64,000 nucleotides of DNA from NCBI GenBank assembly GCA_028554795.2, contig CM068825.1:151254053-151318052 (forward strand). The letters are read 5' to 3'. Shown piece after piece: positions 17,401-29,145 of this stretch. The notes beneath the pieces were generated by a model that saw only the letters and a program-made list of their open reading frames with translations, was not told the origin of the DNA and ran no database searches. Numbering within the stretch: position 1 is the stretch's first letter; each line of letters starts with the position of its first letter. The position numbers were made by a program, and so were the translations under genes. The stretch comes from Sinohyriopsis cumingii. Taxonomy: Eukaryota; Mollusca; Bivalvia; Unionida; Unionidae.

Positions 17401-18781
17401 ACAATAAGAGGCAAATTAATGAGACTGGTTCGAAAAGACTTTACTCGAAACCTTTTCATATGCTTTATTACCAGCAAAAACATATTCTTGAACATTGGTA
17501 TCTCATCCCGTAGTAAAATGTATCCTAAAATTATTTTACCTTACCCATACAAAATGTATACAAATTAAATATACCTTAATTTCAATTTTGTAAGTAAAAC
17601 AACAGTGAAATCAATAAGGTCGAACCTTTCATTTTTGAATGGAATACTCTAAAATATGGTCCTTTCGCGACTGATCTTCATACTTTACTAGGACACATTG
17701 TATCATCTCCATTTATTTATCAATAGTAAACGTTTGACATTTTGCAGTAGCATAGATTTTTTATTGTTCAAAATATCCAGTTATTAGTTTTCCATGAAAA
17801 GAACCAACAACAAAAAAAATCAATTACGGTGGATGTCAGAATCCGTCAAATAACATTCAGTGGCTTCGTTCTATAATCAAAGTAAACCACGATTCCTACC
17901 GGAGTTGACTGGATATATCGAGTTTACAACTGATGAGCCTTGTAATGATATGTTCTCGTTGATCGGCGCATGTGTAATAGACATGCGAATTCCAGTTAAA
18001 GAGTACAAAATGAAATCGATGCATTGGATGCAACATGGTCATATGCAAATATAGCACAAAATAAACGGGCTAAACATTTTCTGCAAAATATCTCCATAAA
18101 TGGATTTTTTTTGAATGTATGCTGATTAGCGATTTACTACAAGAATTATAACAGAAATATGGAACAGTCGCAAGGAAATTCGTGGACAGATTCAGAATCC
18201 TTCTGAAAAATGTTTTGAGGTTTGTTACAGGTTGTTGCTCTGTCACCAATGCCACAAGTTATATGAATTACAAAATTTTATATCCGATTTTTAATTTGTG
18301 AATATGCCTTTAATTTATATAAAACAATTACAAACATTTGGAAGCTTCGTACTTCGAAACTCAGCACCGATAAAAATGTAAGTGCTTCGTCTAATAGATT
18401 CACAATTTTCCATTAGATTTTAAAATAAAAATCAATATTCATACTTGTATAAAACAACTAATGTGTCTCTCAACGTGCAACACATACATTTGTTCAGGAT
18501 ACATATTATATACATCATTGATATAGTATGTATGCATGTATGCTTGCAAGCATGTAAGTATGTATGCAAGCAAGTATGTTGCGTGCGTATCACTAATACA
18601 GTTGTGTGTCTTTACAATTTTCGCCACGGAAAATGTGCTTGTATTACCACTTGGTGTGCTTATCATCGATGGCTTGCAATTTGCAGTGCGTAATATTGAT
18701 GGCTTAACTTTTGGAATGAGTATTATCTAAGGCTTATCACTTGGAGTGCGTATTATCGAGGTTCTACCACTTGGAGTGCGT
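14491..18781. other. AT-rich non-coding DNA
   Basis: No gene or repeat family is recognised. A 64-residue open frame at 17860-18054 (plus) has balanced composition (FLPELTGYIEFTTDEPCND) and could be a fragment of a real protein, but it is not identified. From about 18640 a short imperfect repeat (CTTGGAGTGCGTATTATCGA type) precedes the SINE. Confidence 0.4.
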
Positions 18782-19057
18782 ATTTACAAGGGGGGGCCCC
18801 GAGTGGCCGAGTGGTCTAAAGCGCTCTTCGTTACGGATCACTGCCATCTCATCTCTGTCTGCGGCGGTTCGAGTCTAAGATTCATCCAATGTGGGCATGT
18901 GAGAAAGCTTGCCAGTAGCTTCTCGTGGGTCGGTGGTTCTTTCCGGGGTTTTCCGGGTTCTTCCTCCACCATTAATACTGGCCGCCATGTATAGCCTATC
19001 GTGCTGAAAAATGGCGTTAAACCCCACAACACAACAACACAACAACATTTACAAGGG
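18782..19057 (+). mobile_element. tRNA-derived SINE (family A) with 11-bp target-site duplication
   Basis: The body (18793-19046) starts with a Leu-tRNA-like head: GTGGCCGAGTGGTCTAAAGC (box A) and GGTTCGAGTC (box B). A conserved middle follows (GTGAGAAAGCTTGCCAGTAG, GGTCGGTGGTTCTTTCCGG, ACTGGCCGCC), then GCGTTAAACCC and an (ACAAC)n tail. It is flanked by ATTTACAAGGG at 18782-18792 and 19047-19057, a perfect 11-base duplication. Other copies are at 27286 (minus), 34567 and 51318. Confidence 0.88.
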
Positions 19058-19253
19058 CTTGCCGCTTGGAGTGCGCATTATCAATAGCTTGTAATAATCG
19101 ACACGAAATTGGATTGGTTGCCTTTAGGACTGACATCTTTACTCAACGTGCAGTATCATGTTTTCAAAGAATACAATATTATTTTCTTCTCGTGCATCCT
19201 ATTTGTCGGTACATATACTTCAAAAACGTTTTTGGACTTGATCTCTCTCACTG

Positions 19254-19254
<1 letters not shown>

Positions 19255-19296
<42 letters not shown>

Positions 19297-19301
19297 GTCT
19301 C

Positions 19302-19375
<74 letters not shown>
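19255..19375. repeat. compound microsatellite (CT)n-(CTGT)n-(CT)n-(TA)n
   Basis: Uninterrupted blocks of CT, CTGT, CT and TA follow one another over about 120 bases. Confidence 0.95.
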
Positions 19376-19503
19376 GTTGCTTTCATTTTTTTCCATTAAA
19401 TCTTCTATATGGTTTATATATTCCTCAACTGAAATACACCAATTACCAGGCACCCACTAGATAATTGTTTCAAGACCATACCGTATATATTTTGCTACTT
19501 ATA

Positions 19504-19700
19504 TGTTTGTGACCGCTCTGGTGGCCTAGTGGTTACAGCGTCCGCCTCGGGTGCGGGAGATCGCGGGTTCGAACCCGGGCCGAGTCATACCATAGACTTA
19601 TAAAAATGGTACTATATGTTGCCTCACTTGGCGCTCAGCATTAAGAGGTTAGTGTTATGACTGGTCGGCCTATATACCAGTATCGTGGCTTACGTGTCAT
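19504..19700 (+). mobile_element. tRNA-derived SINE (family B), copy 1
   Basis: Box A (TGGCCTAGTGGTTA) and box B (GGGTTCGAACCC) are clear, so it can look like a tRNA gene, but the acceptor ends do not pair. It continues into a non-tRNA body (CGAGTCATACCATA, GCGCTCAGCATTAAGAGGTT, AGTGTTATGACTGG). The same body occurs at 47410. Confidence 0.8.
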
Positions 19701-20452
19701 TTTGCTGTGTATTCAATATACAATCATGAAATTATCAAATCAGTCATCAATTTGAGATGCGTCAATAAAAATGTTATCAATTCAGACTCATCTTTTCGAG
19801 ATGCGGCAATGAAATAAGTTCAGTCAGACAAATCTATTCTAGATGCAGCAATGAAACAGGTTATCAATTTGCTGCATTGATGTAAAGAGGACTGTTTTAT
19901 GTGCCAGAAACAGAATAAATAATCTAGATTACCAGAGGCCAGCATCACTAAATGGCGAACCAATTCAACGTAGACTTATTATTGGCCTAAAGAGACTAAA
20001 TGAAATTAAATAAATGAAATTAAATAAAATCCCAAACAGGTTGATTGTATATTATTTAGTAGATCGGAACTTAGTTTAATATACCAATATAGCGGCTGAA
20101 TGTATCGTTATGATATGTCGTTGATGCAATGAAAGTCGGAGGTATCTGAGATTTCCACAAAAACAAAGTACGAATACAAGGCTCTTAACATAAACTGGTT
20201 GTCATCTATTACCTGCCGATGCGTTGATCAACATTGGTCGGACTTAAAAGTTTCTAACGTAATCTGACAAAATATTTATTCTAATTTAACTATCGAATGT
20301 CACGGTGCATAAGAAAAGCAAAAAAAAATTAAATTTTAATTCTTGTAATACAAAATTGTATATCATGTGTGGTCCTAATAAAAAGAGGCAAGTCTGATGT
20401 TACAAAGTTTAGGCATACCCAAGCCATACGCCACCAGGCTGCAAACATGCAT
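19701..20452. other. AT-rich non-coding DNA
   Basis: No gene or repeat family is recognised. Confidence 0.4.
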
Positions 20453-20535
20453 GATGATGATGATGATGATGATGATGAGGAGGAGGAGGAGGAGGAGGAG
20501 GAGTAATAATAATAATAGGAGTAGTAGTAGTAGTA
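20453..20535. repeat. compound trinucleotide microsatellite (ATG)n(AGG)n(TAA)n(TAG)n
   Basis: Four trinucleotide blocks run directly into one another. The open frames here (Met, Arg, Ser or Tyr runs) are artefacts of the repeat. Confidence 0.95.
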
Positions 20536-20702
20536 ACGTAAAACGTCCGTGGACATTGCTGCGACCAAATAATCTGTCTTCTCAAAAAGATGATACCGGT
20601 ATCAAGAGATCAGAATAATATCAGAATATTTTTCCAGCAATAATCTGTTTGAAAAGTGTGCAGACGAGGGCTACAGGTATGCTGGTTCAGGCAAGTTACA
20701 CC

Positions 20703-20703
<1 letters not shown>

Positions 20704-20759
<56 letters not shown>
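20704..20759. repeat. (TTA)n microsatellite abutting the LTR element
   Basis: About 19 TTA units end exactly where the LTR-like sequence TGTTATATAG begins. Confidence 0.95.
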
Positions 20760-20760
<1 letters not shown>

Positions 20761-20968
20761 GTTATATAGTTTTGATTTAATTATATTTGATTTAATATGT
20801 ATTTATTTCAATAAAATTGTTTGTCATTTTCAAATTTTGTAAATTTTTATTACATGCTATTGTAATTGTAAATTTATTTACTAGAGATGATACTTTTTTC
20901 CGAAAACAGTTTGACCTTGACTGTTCGTTTTAGTAAACACCAGGTGTTGATTTAGATCCTAACCATGA
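20760..20968 (+). repeat. truncated 5' LTR of Gmr1-like copy 1
   Basis: Starts TGTTATATAG and shares GATTTAATTATATTTGATT, ATTACATGCTATTGTAAT, ACTAGAGATGATACTTTTT and AACACCAGGT with the 3' LTR at 24456. It ends after about 210 bases, where gag sequence follows. Confidence 0.75.
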
Positions 20969-21490
20969 TTGAAAAAGAGCAGTTATTTGATAGATGGTGC
21001 TTAGCCAAGAAAGCTGAACGAGATTTTAAAAGTCTCAAACAACTTTTATTACTTGAAGATTTCTCAAACTGTGTCCATAGTGACATTAAGTCTTATCTTG
21101 ACGAGCATCAGATTCAAACCTTGGAAAATGCTGCTCGTGCTGCTGCTGAGTTTTATTTTCACTCATAAAGTTCCTTTTGTAAATAAGACGTCTACTCAAC
21201 AGTCTTCTGGCAGAAAAGTATTTCAGCCTAATACAAGCCCTTCTAAAACTCATAATGGCACAACTTCTAAAAATCAAACTTCAGAGAAGCTTGATTCTAC
21301 ATCCTTGTCTCTTCCTTCATGTACCTATTGCAGAAAAAGGACACTTTATGTCTGATTGCTACCAATTCAAAAATAGGCATCTGAATCAACACAAACCTAT
21401 TCCAAATGCTCTATCTAAGGGTGAAGATCACGGTCATGTATTGAAAGCAATACATTTGTTGGGTCTAATAAACCCCAGTCTGATTTGATT
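20965..21490 (+). pseudogene. gag remnant with CCHC zinc knuckle, copy 1
   Basis: A 67-residue frame from 20965 (LFDRWCLAKKAERDFKSLKQ, HSDIKSYLDEHQ) matches the C-terminal capsid-like part of Gmr1-type gags. It then shifts frame at 21168. A knuckle C-x2-C, GHF-x-SDC is encoded near 21320-21360 across a second frameshift. The product would bind RNA in the virus-like particle. It cannot be made as a whole from this copy. Confidence 0.65.
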
Positions 21491-22060
21491 ATGGAGAATT
21501 ATGAACCATTCATATCGAAGGGTTCTATATCACTCTTGGATGATTCAGCCGATCCTATACCTGTCATCAGATTTATTCTCAGGACCCGTGACAGTCGGAC
21601 TTGTCTCTGTTTTACCCGCTGAGGGCATTCATTTATTACAAGGCAACGACCTAGCTGGAGCCAAGGTTCTGGTTAATCCACGCGTCACTGACAAGCCTTG
21701 CTTGGATCAGAAAGTATATCCAATTGAAAAAGAATTCCTTGATGTATTAACATCTTGTGCAGTTACCAGAGCTATGGCAAAGAAAGCTCTTGAGAATGAT
21801 GTTGATAAGGAAAGTATTCCTTTTTCTGACACATATATTGGTCAGGCTTTTGATGTTGTTACTTTCACACAATGTTTGGATCAATCAAAAGGTATTGATC
21901 ACTGTGGTCCTCTTTTTAACGACTTATTCTCTTTATTCTAATCAGGGTGATAAACGACAATCACATGTCGTCGAACAGGAAAATGATGCCGAGATCTCAT
22001 GTTTGTTTCAAAAGACCATTAGTGAAACTGAAGCTACTGAAATTCCTGTCTGTTATTGAA
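21490..22060 (+). pseudogene. protease/linker remnant, copy 1
   Basis: The 146-residue frame 21501-21941 includes GPVTVG and GIHLLQGNDLAGAKVLVNP, which align by eye with the downstream half of the aspartic protease and linker seen in copy 2 (63880-64000). The catalytic DTGAS segment is missing here, so a deletion removed the active site. A CAVTRAMAKKALE stretch follows, typical of the linker before integrase in this clade. Confidence 0.6.
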
Positions 22061-22077
22061 TTGAAAATGGAATTCTT

Positions 22078-22760
22078 ATGAGAAAATGGAGACCTCCCGA
22101 GGTACCGGCTGACGACGAATGGTCAGTGAACAATCAAATTGTAGTTCCAAAACCTTACAGACAGGAACTACTTAGTCTGGCCCATGAAACTCCATTGGCT
22201 GGTCATTTAGGGATCAATAAAACTAATCACAAGATCTTAACTCACTTCTACTGGCCAAAAATCAAAAGTGATGTTGTTAAATACTGTAGATCTTGCCATA
22301 CCTGTCAAATGGTAGGAAGACCACATCAGAAAATTCCCAAGACTCATCTACAACCTATTCATGCCTTTGACGAACGATTCAGTAGAATTAGGATATATTG
22401 TGTTGGTCCATGACCTAAGAAAAGTCAGGTAACCAATGCATGTTGACCATTATATGTGCGTCAAAAAGGTTTTCATAGGCAATTCCCTTGAGGAATACAT
22501 GATCTAAAATAATAGTAAAAGCTTTGATAATTTTTTTTACTCAATTTGACCTTCCCAAATCTATCCAATCGGGTCAAGGGTCAACTTTTAGGTCTGGAAC
22601 TTTCCAGCCTATTATGTTTAGAATTTGGCATTCAGCAATTCAAGTCAAAAGTGAAATTTCGGTTTGACAGAACATCAATGGACAGAACTTTTGAGTTTTG
22701 TAATAATGGAGTTCTGTCTCTTGCTCATTCTTTAAAGTTTTCTTCAGATTAGATATTACG
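22078..22760 (+). pseudogene. integrase remnant located upstream of RT, copy 1
   Basis: The frame 22078-22413 holds the H2C2 zinc-binding domain: H-x3-GHLGINKT, FYWPKIKSDVVKYC, CRSCHTCQ. After a TGA the core continues in broken frames, with an SGQGSTF segment near 22570 where a catalytic S-D-Q-G is expected, so the aspartate is replaced by Gly. No intact third acidic residue could be placed. It precedes the reverse transcriptase. Confidence 0.75.
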
Positions 22761-23089
22761 GTCCTTACAAAGTTAAGAAGAAAACGAATGAGTTAAATTG
22801 TAATATTGGTGCTCCTGGGATCTAAACAAATTATAGGAGTACCAGTATATTGAAAGAGATAGCCAGGTTAAACATGCAATTAATTTAGTTGTACCTGTCC
22901 CATTTAGTGAAGATTTAAGTGACGGAATATCATCGTATTCTATTGATATTGAAGTGACAAATCTTCGGAATTAAGAAATTATGAAAGATTTCGACATTTG
23001 CAAGAGAAAGAAAGAAATTAACTTAAACAGTTATTATTTGAATATGAGCACTTGTTACCAGATGTTCCATGAAGGACAAACAACATTTT

Positions 23090-23840
23090 CCATGACGTTG
23101 AAATTGTAAATTCCAAACCTGTCAAGCAACATCCGTACAGGATGAACCCTCTCAAACAGGAATACTTGAAAAAAGAAATTCAATATTTGCTGGAGAATGA
23201 TTTTATAGAGCCCAGTAAAAGTGACTGAAGTTAACCATGCATACTTGTTCCAAAACCAGTTAAAACTTTCCGTATGTGTACTGATTATAGGAAGGTGAAG
23301 GGTGTGACAAAAACAGATGCATTCCCGTTACCAAGAATCGATGACTGTATTGATAAGATCGGGAAAGCCAAGTATGTCACCAAATTTGACCTTCTGAAAG
23401 GATTTTGGCAGATTCCACTAACAGAAAGTGCAAAGAAAATTTCGGCATTCGTGACTCCAAATGGACTTTACCAATATAAAGTAATGTTGTTTGGGATGAA
23501 AGGGTCGTCAATTACATTTCAGCGTCTCATGATTAAGATTACCTCTAGTCTAGACAATAGTGATGCTTACATCGATATTATCATCATCTACTACGACAGC
23601 TGGTAATAATATTTAGTAACAATTCGGAAATTCTTTGACAGACTCGCAGATGCATAAAAGTGAGTTCTGTCGTGCTAGTGTTACTATTCTAGGACACATC
23701 GTGGGAAATGGACAAGCTAAATCTATAGATGGTAAGGTCAGGGCTATCTCTGAATTTCACGTGTCTGTTAATCAAAAGCAATTGATGCGACTTTTGGATA
23801 TGGCCGGATACTATCGAAATTTTGTTCCAATATTTCTATA
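23090..23840 (+). pseudogene. reverse transcriptase remnant, copy 1
   Basis: The segments run in order: HPYRMNPLKQEYLKKEIQYL (about 23130), then frame 23274-23606 with MCTDYRKVKGVTKTDAFPLP, KFDLLKGFWQIPL and FGMKGSSITFQR. The active-site box appears as AYIDIIII, so the YIDD aspartate pair is degraded. Frame 23635-23841 gives the ILGHIVGNG and MAGYYRNFVP parts of the thumb and connection. At least three frame breaks make it non-functional. Confidence 0.85.
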
Positions 23841-23859
23841 ATTGCTGAACCCCTGACAA

Positions 23860-24330
23860 ATTTATTGAGTAAGAAATACAAGTTCCTTTGGACTGAAAAC
23901 TGTCAGTAGGCTTTTGACAAGTTGAAAGCCATACTTTAAAGCGCGCCAGTTCTTAAGGCTCCAAATTTCAGCCAATCATTTAAACTGTATGTTAATGCCA
24001 GTGATGTTGGGGTTGGATCAGTTTTGATTCAAAAAGATGAAAATGGTATTTGTCATCCAGTGTGCTATTTTTCTAAGACATTATTCAACAATCGAGAAGG
24101 AATGTTTGGCTTTGATATTGGCATTACAACATTTTGAAGTTTACCTAAGTTCAGCTCCTTCTTTGATTATTATATTTAGTGACCACAACCCCCTTACATT
24201 CATCGGCAAGATGAAAAATAAAAAGCCAAGACTACTTAGGTAGAGTTTGTTCTTACAGGAATAAAATCTTGACATCAGGCACATCAAGGGAAAAGATAAT
24301 TTAATAGCAGACACACTTTCCCGTGTATAG
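23860..24330 (+). pseudogene. RNase H remnant, copy 1
   Basis: Successive frames encode FKLYVNASDVGVGSVLIQ (near 23980), then STIEKECLALILALQHFEVYL and FSDHNPLTFI (frame 24037-24243), and finally HIKGKDNLIADTLSRV near 24290. This is the Ty3/Gypsy RNase H order. Asn replaces the first catalytic Asp (NASDVG for DASDxG). Confidence 0.75.
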
Positions 24331-24441
24331 CAATGTATTTTTTTTCATGCACACTGTGTGTAATTTATAGGAGTTCTTTTTGACCTCATGTATAATTAGT
24401 CTTTGGTAAAAAGAAAGCTTTATGTGTAAATCTTTCTTTTT

Positions 24442-24455
24442 CTATGGGGGGGGGA
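24442..24455 (+). promoter_or_regulatory. polypurine tract before the 3' LTR
   Basis: ATGGGGGGGGGGA immediately precedes the LTR start at 24456, the expected place of the plus-strand primer site. Confidence 0.7.
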
Positions 24456-25445
24456 TGTATATTTGATTTAATTATATTTGATTCAATATATATTTATTTC
24501 AATTTAATTGTTTGTCAGTTTCATAAAGAAAAAAATTGTAATACATGCTATTGTAATGTAAATTTATTAACTAGAGATGATACTTTTTCAGAAAATAGTT
24601 TGACCATGACCGTTTTACAAACACCAGGTATTGATCTAGATCCTGCTCTTAATTGAAAATTAGTAGCAACCATGTAAACAAGTTCTATTTTTATTTTAAA
24701 ATGATTGGTTGTTGTCGATGTTATGATGGGACTACGAGTTTAAGATGTAAATATTTGTAAAAAAATTTCTTAGAGTAAAATGATTGGCTTTCGTCAGGGC
24801 CACACTGGGTGTACGTGTATCTCTACAAGTACCTAATTTCTACGAGCGTCCAGAACATGATCACATGACCCCATGTTTACGTTTTAGAAGACGATATAAC
24901 CTTTGTTTGGGAGAATTATTCTCAGTTGCAGATGGGCTTTTTCTTACACTAGTAGTTGTATGTTCTGCTGTTTGGAGTTATTTCAGATTATTAAAATATT
25001 GGGGTCATTTCAAATTATTTAGATTCAAAAGGATTAATTCTTTTTCCTGGAAAATACATGTACTCATGTGAGATTCTTAATCAAAGACAGTTCTTATAAA
25101 CTATTTATTCAGCTTTTCAAAAAACCGGAGTGATAATTCTTATTTCCAGAAGGATCTGTAGACTTCAACACTACAGATTACAGCATACGTCATCGTTTTC
25201 CAGCTTGGATTCTTCGTCGGGACTCGAACTTGAGATGATTAGAACATTTTGTTATTAGGACTTCAAAAATTGTATTCGTGGATTATTCTTGGATAATTTT
25301 TGGATTGATTCTTAAAACCGTAAGTTCATTTATTTCTTCTTTATACAGACTTTTTCCAGGAAAATAAATTATTACTGTATTTTTCAAAGCTTGTTGTTTT
25401 CACACTTTCTTGCATTACTGTTTATTCGAGCCTAAACACGTGACA
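24456..25445 (+). repeat. 3' LTR of Gmr1-like copy 1
   Basis: About 990 bases, starting TGTATATTTG and ending CACGTGACA. Shares long stretches with the LTR at 61502 (for example GATTGGTTGTTGTCGA, TTGTTGTTTTCAC, GAGCCTAAACACGT). Confidence 0.8.
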
Positions 25446-26768
25446 TAAGAATTATTATTATTAGTATTAGTAGTAGTAGTAGTAGTAGTACTAGTTATCA
25501 ATCAATCAACCAGCATATTTTTTTCGTTGTAGGATAATAGGATAAAGTGTTGTGGTAAATGTATTTGGAAATTTTGGATCGTTTTTGCACACCTACTGAT
25601 AGAATGAAGATTTACATATAAACATGTTATAGGACAGAGAAAGAAAACAGAGAAACTAATGATAACGCGTTACAAGTATCAATGACATACAAATTCGAAC
25701 AGTTATCAGTCAAGAATACTGCTGCAGCGTTTGAATAGAAAATAAGAAAACAGATGATGGCAACAAGGCAAATTATGACAAATAGATTCCAGTGTTCGAG
25801 ATGTGCAACTCATCCCTTTTGTGAAGTCTAACTAGATTTGTCCGGTTTGAAATATTTATCCAGAGTGTGAAAACAATTTATCATGATATCAGTGTTATCG
25901 TTTTCCATCGATCCAAGCTTAGGATTCTTAGCATCCACGTCATATGATTTGGTGGTCCACAGATTGCGCAACGATTTTGTTTATATTCGATTATTTTTAA
26001 TCAGCATGCAACAACAGTACTAAAGGCCACTTGTTTCCTCTGAACACAAAAAAATTATTTATTTGGCTGATTGCATTTATTAAAGTTGCGAACATAACTA
26101 AATGGAATCTGGGCTTAGTCTTATCGGAACGATTGTAACAGAATTTTATTATAAATATCGGATATTATCACTGATCTATTTAACACCATATATGGACAAC
26201 GTTACACAATCCCTCTTGACCCCAACATAAGGGATGTTGTGACACCAATTTCATGTTGTAAAATAGCTCGCTCACTTACAACTTCGGTCAGCCAAACTCT
26301 TATATGAACAATCGTGTTATAGTAAATTTTGTTCTAGTAATGATATATCTCTTTCGTGCACGAAAGACATTACATTGCAAGGGAATTTTTGTAGTAACGA
26401 ATACTACGAAAACATTCTGACATTTTCTTTAAAAGCACTTCGTACATCATCAGTGTCTTTGAAACAAAATTACGTTTATTCTGAATATATTGTGGGTGCT
26501 TGGTATGTTCTATAATGTTTTCCGAATCTCTTCAGCAGTCCATTTTTAATTAGAATATGTTTTTGAACTCGATTTATTGAAACCGCTTGTCAAGGAGACA
26601 CGAATCCGGTACTGGTTCAAAAAACTGAATGTATCCTTACACTTCTAGTTTATCGGAAACAAATATCTGCTTTATTACGTTTGGGGTTGCAGCTGCATGA
26701 CACTTCAAGCCGATTTGTAATAACATTTGTTTGAAAATTATTGTACTAAATCAAGGCCGACAAAATAA
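25446..26768. other. non-coding DNA with a short (AGT)n repeat
   Basis: A TTA/GTA microsatellite at about 25450-25492. The rest is AT-rich with no recognised gene. Confidence 0.4.
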
Positions 26769-26836
26769 AGGGGGGCCGGGAATATATCCCCGGAGCCCGG
26801 GCCCGTAAAGAGGCCCAGGCCGAACAACACTTTTTA
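26769..26836 (-). repeat. fragment of SINE-A variant module
   Basis: GGGGGGCCGGGAATATATCC and CCGGAGCCCGGGCCC match the GC-rich module repeated inside the minus-strand SINE at 27286. Confidence 0.6.
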
Positions 26837-27285
26837 ATTTTATAAAATAAATCTTTTGTTTGAACAAGAACTAGGAGATGCCCGGGTGTATTTTACCCCA
26901 GGGCCAATGATCGCCATCAAGGAAAATGGACGAAATCACCTATAGGTATTAGGATAGCGGTCATCAGCTATTCAAATTCAATTATAAAGAATACTCATAT
27001 GTGCAAATTACAATACTTATTACATTAGATGTTACTATATTTAGTGCAATCGCAACAAATGTTGTAATAATGTATGCTTAAATATAATATGGGTTGAGAC
27101 TAAATGGAATTTATGTCCCTATAATAAGAAAAACTTTTCTTTGACAACTACTCAACTAGATAACTTACTGATATCTGTATCGTGCTATTCAGATCTAATT
27201 GTAAGGATTACTCCATTCTTGCAGCTTGTAATAATTATTATATCTGAAGATATGATTAAATCGTGCTGTCATAAAATCTGCAAGT
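26837..27285. other. AT-rich non-coding DNA
   Basis: No gene or repeat family is recognised. Confidence 0.4.
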
Positions 27286-27604
27286 TGTTGTTATCGGGTT
27301 TAACGCCCTTTTTCAGCACAAGATAAAATAAAGGGGGGCGGGAATATATCCCCGGGGCCCACAAAGAAAATAGTGAGGGAAGAGCCAGGGAAAAGGGGGG
27401 CCGGGAATATATCCCTGGCGACCCAAAAAAACAGTGGAGGAAGAGCCAGGGAAAATTTCGGAAAGAACCACCGGCCACGAGAAGCTACTGGCAAGCTTTC
27501 TCAAGTACTCTCACTGTCTGAGCCCGAGACTCATACCCACAGAGGTGAGATGGCACTGATCCGTAACTGTGAGCGCTTTAGACAACTCGGCCACTTGGGG
27601 CCCC
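27286..27604 (-). mobile_element. SINE-A variant with an internally duplicated GC-rich module
   Basis: Minus-strand copy: tail side GGGTTTAACGCCC at 27297, then two copies of a module of about 65 bases carrying CGGGAATATATCC (about 27333 and 27397), then the normal SINE middle (GAAGCTACTGGCAAGCTTTC, complement of the plus form) and the Leu-tRNA-like head ending GGCCACTTGGGGCCCC. The open frames over it are artefacts. Confidence 0.75.
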
Positions 27605-28602
27605 AAAAACTGCATGAATTTCAACCCTATTGTAAATAGTAATTGTTTGTTCGAGGAATATTCAGCTAGGTTTACTACCTGTATTAATGCAAATGTACAC
27701 AGTTTTGCCATTGTTAAACAAACGTAACACGTAGTAATCAACAATTATACCGATAAAAAAGGGAAAAGAAAATAAGGCTACACCCTGCAGGCACATGGTA
27801 CATAACTCGAATGTAACCGCTTCAAAGCATTGTGCGTCAGATAATAGGATGCACAGAAGTTTACATGTTCACATGTAATTAAGCAGTTATTGCTTGAAAG
27901 CGCGATATATTTCCTTAAAGAAAACATTTCTTTTGTGAACATACATCCTTTGGGAAATGCGCATTACATAAAAAAGTTAATGAAATGGTTGGGTTTGCTG
28001 AGCTTGACAAGGATACATAGTGATGTAGTGAAACGGCCCGGAATTCATTAATACTTTCTACACAACGCTTTTGAAACAATGTAAAACCTATAAAGAGTAT
28101 GATGTCTGCTATATCCCACATTATAAATTGCATTGCTTGGTCTTTGTTAACGATATTTCCAACGTAAATGTAAGCTTGTGCATAGGTTTAAATGAGAAAA
28201 AGTAAGCGGAAGAATACATGTTGTATCAGTTCTGAAAACATTGGGATTTTCACCACTTCAAAATGCCTTTAAACTATCCTGACTAGTCTATAAAAAAAAG
28301 TTAAAGCCACGCCAACAAACGCCAGTTTTTCAGAAGAGAACCCTCATTCCAAAGCATCGTATTAGCAAATTATCCTTGTGAAGGCTTCCCGACCATACAA
28401 GTTAAATTGGAATAGTGTCAAGAGCCGATAGGCTTTAAGCAGTTCTCATCTAATGACGACCACAGACTTAGTGAAGAAGGTATATAATGTCAGAAAGTAT
28501 TAGCTCTATCCCAAAAGAATATTCGACCAATGCCTCTTGAATGTCAGTTATTGTTACGAAATAGCTATCTTTACAGGTTCAATTGTTTGTCGGAGATTGT
28601 CA

Positions 28603-28639
<37 letters not shown>

Positions 28640-29092
28640 GAGACAGACAGACAGACAGACAGAAACAGAGTCTTGTCTTACTAGAATCTACTCGAAATTG
28701 ACCAATCTGTGTCTAGATTATTTCGTACTGTGCAGAACTTTTCACACAATTTAGTATTTCTCGATGCGTCTGTTCAGACTTTCTTTTCTGCAACATAACT
28801 AAGTCGAGTTAATATTTACTTGTCACGATATTCAGGTCAGATCAGTGAAGTGGTAAGCGTTCGTCACTATCTCACTATCAACACACGTGGAAAACGAATC
28901 ATAAATGTAGGAACAGGAAGACAATTTCAAAGAGTTCTCAACAATCAGAAAAAATCTCCGCAAGTGTTTGAGAAAACTACGGCTAGGAGCAAACGCATTT
29001 AAATGATTGCTACTTTCTGGGGCATTACAGAGCCCCATATGCAAATGATTTTTAAAAGGCGCTGCTTTAAATAATCCAAAATGGTATCTATT
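27605..29092. other. non-coding DNA with (GA)n/(GACA)n microsatellite
   Basis: Microsatellite at 28606-28665. No gene is recognised elsewhere. Confidence 0.5.
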
Positions 29093-29140
29093 ACACACAC
29101 ACACACGCACACACACACACGCACGCACGCACACACACAC
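29093..29140. repeat. (AC)n microsatellite at the left end of an inverted-repeat element
   Basis: AC/GC-AC run ending six bases before the left terminal repeat. A similar (AC)n at 33256-33279 follows the right terminal repeat. Confidence 0.9.
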
Positions 29141-29145
29141 AGAGT

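Larger units (their letters stand above)
20760..25445 (+). mobile_element. decayed Gmr1-like Ty3/Gypsy LTR retrotransposon, copy 1
   Basis: Order: truncated 5' LTR (20760-20968), gag part with zinc knuckle, a protease remnant, integrase (22078-22760), reverse transcriptase (23090-23840), RNase H (23860-24330), polypurine tract, 3' LTR (24456-25445). Integrase before reverse transcriptase is the order of the Gmr1-like clade of Ty3/Gypsy elements, not of ordinary Gypsy elements. Stops and frameshifts break every gene. The 5' LTR is cut short and joins directly to the middle of gag, so primer site and gag N-terminus are deleted. Confidence 0.85.

Noticed and set aside
19508-19585. Apparent tRNA gene with good A and B boxes
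   Set aside because: The acceptor stem does not pair, and the sequence continues into a SINE body also present at 47410.
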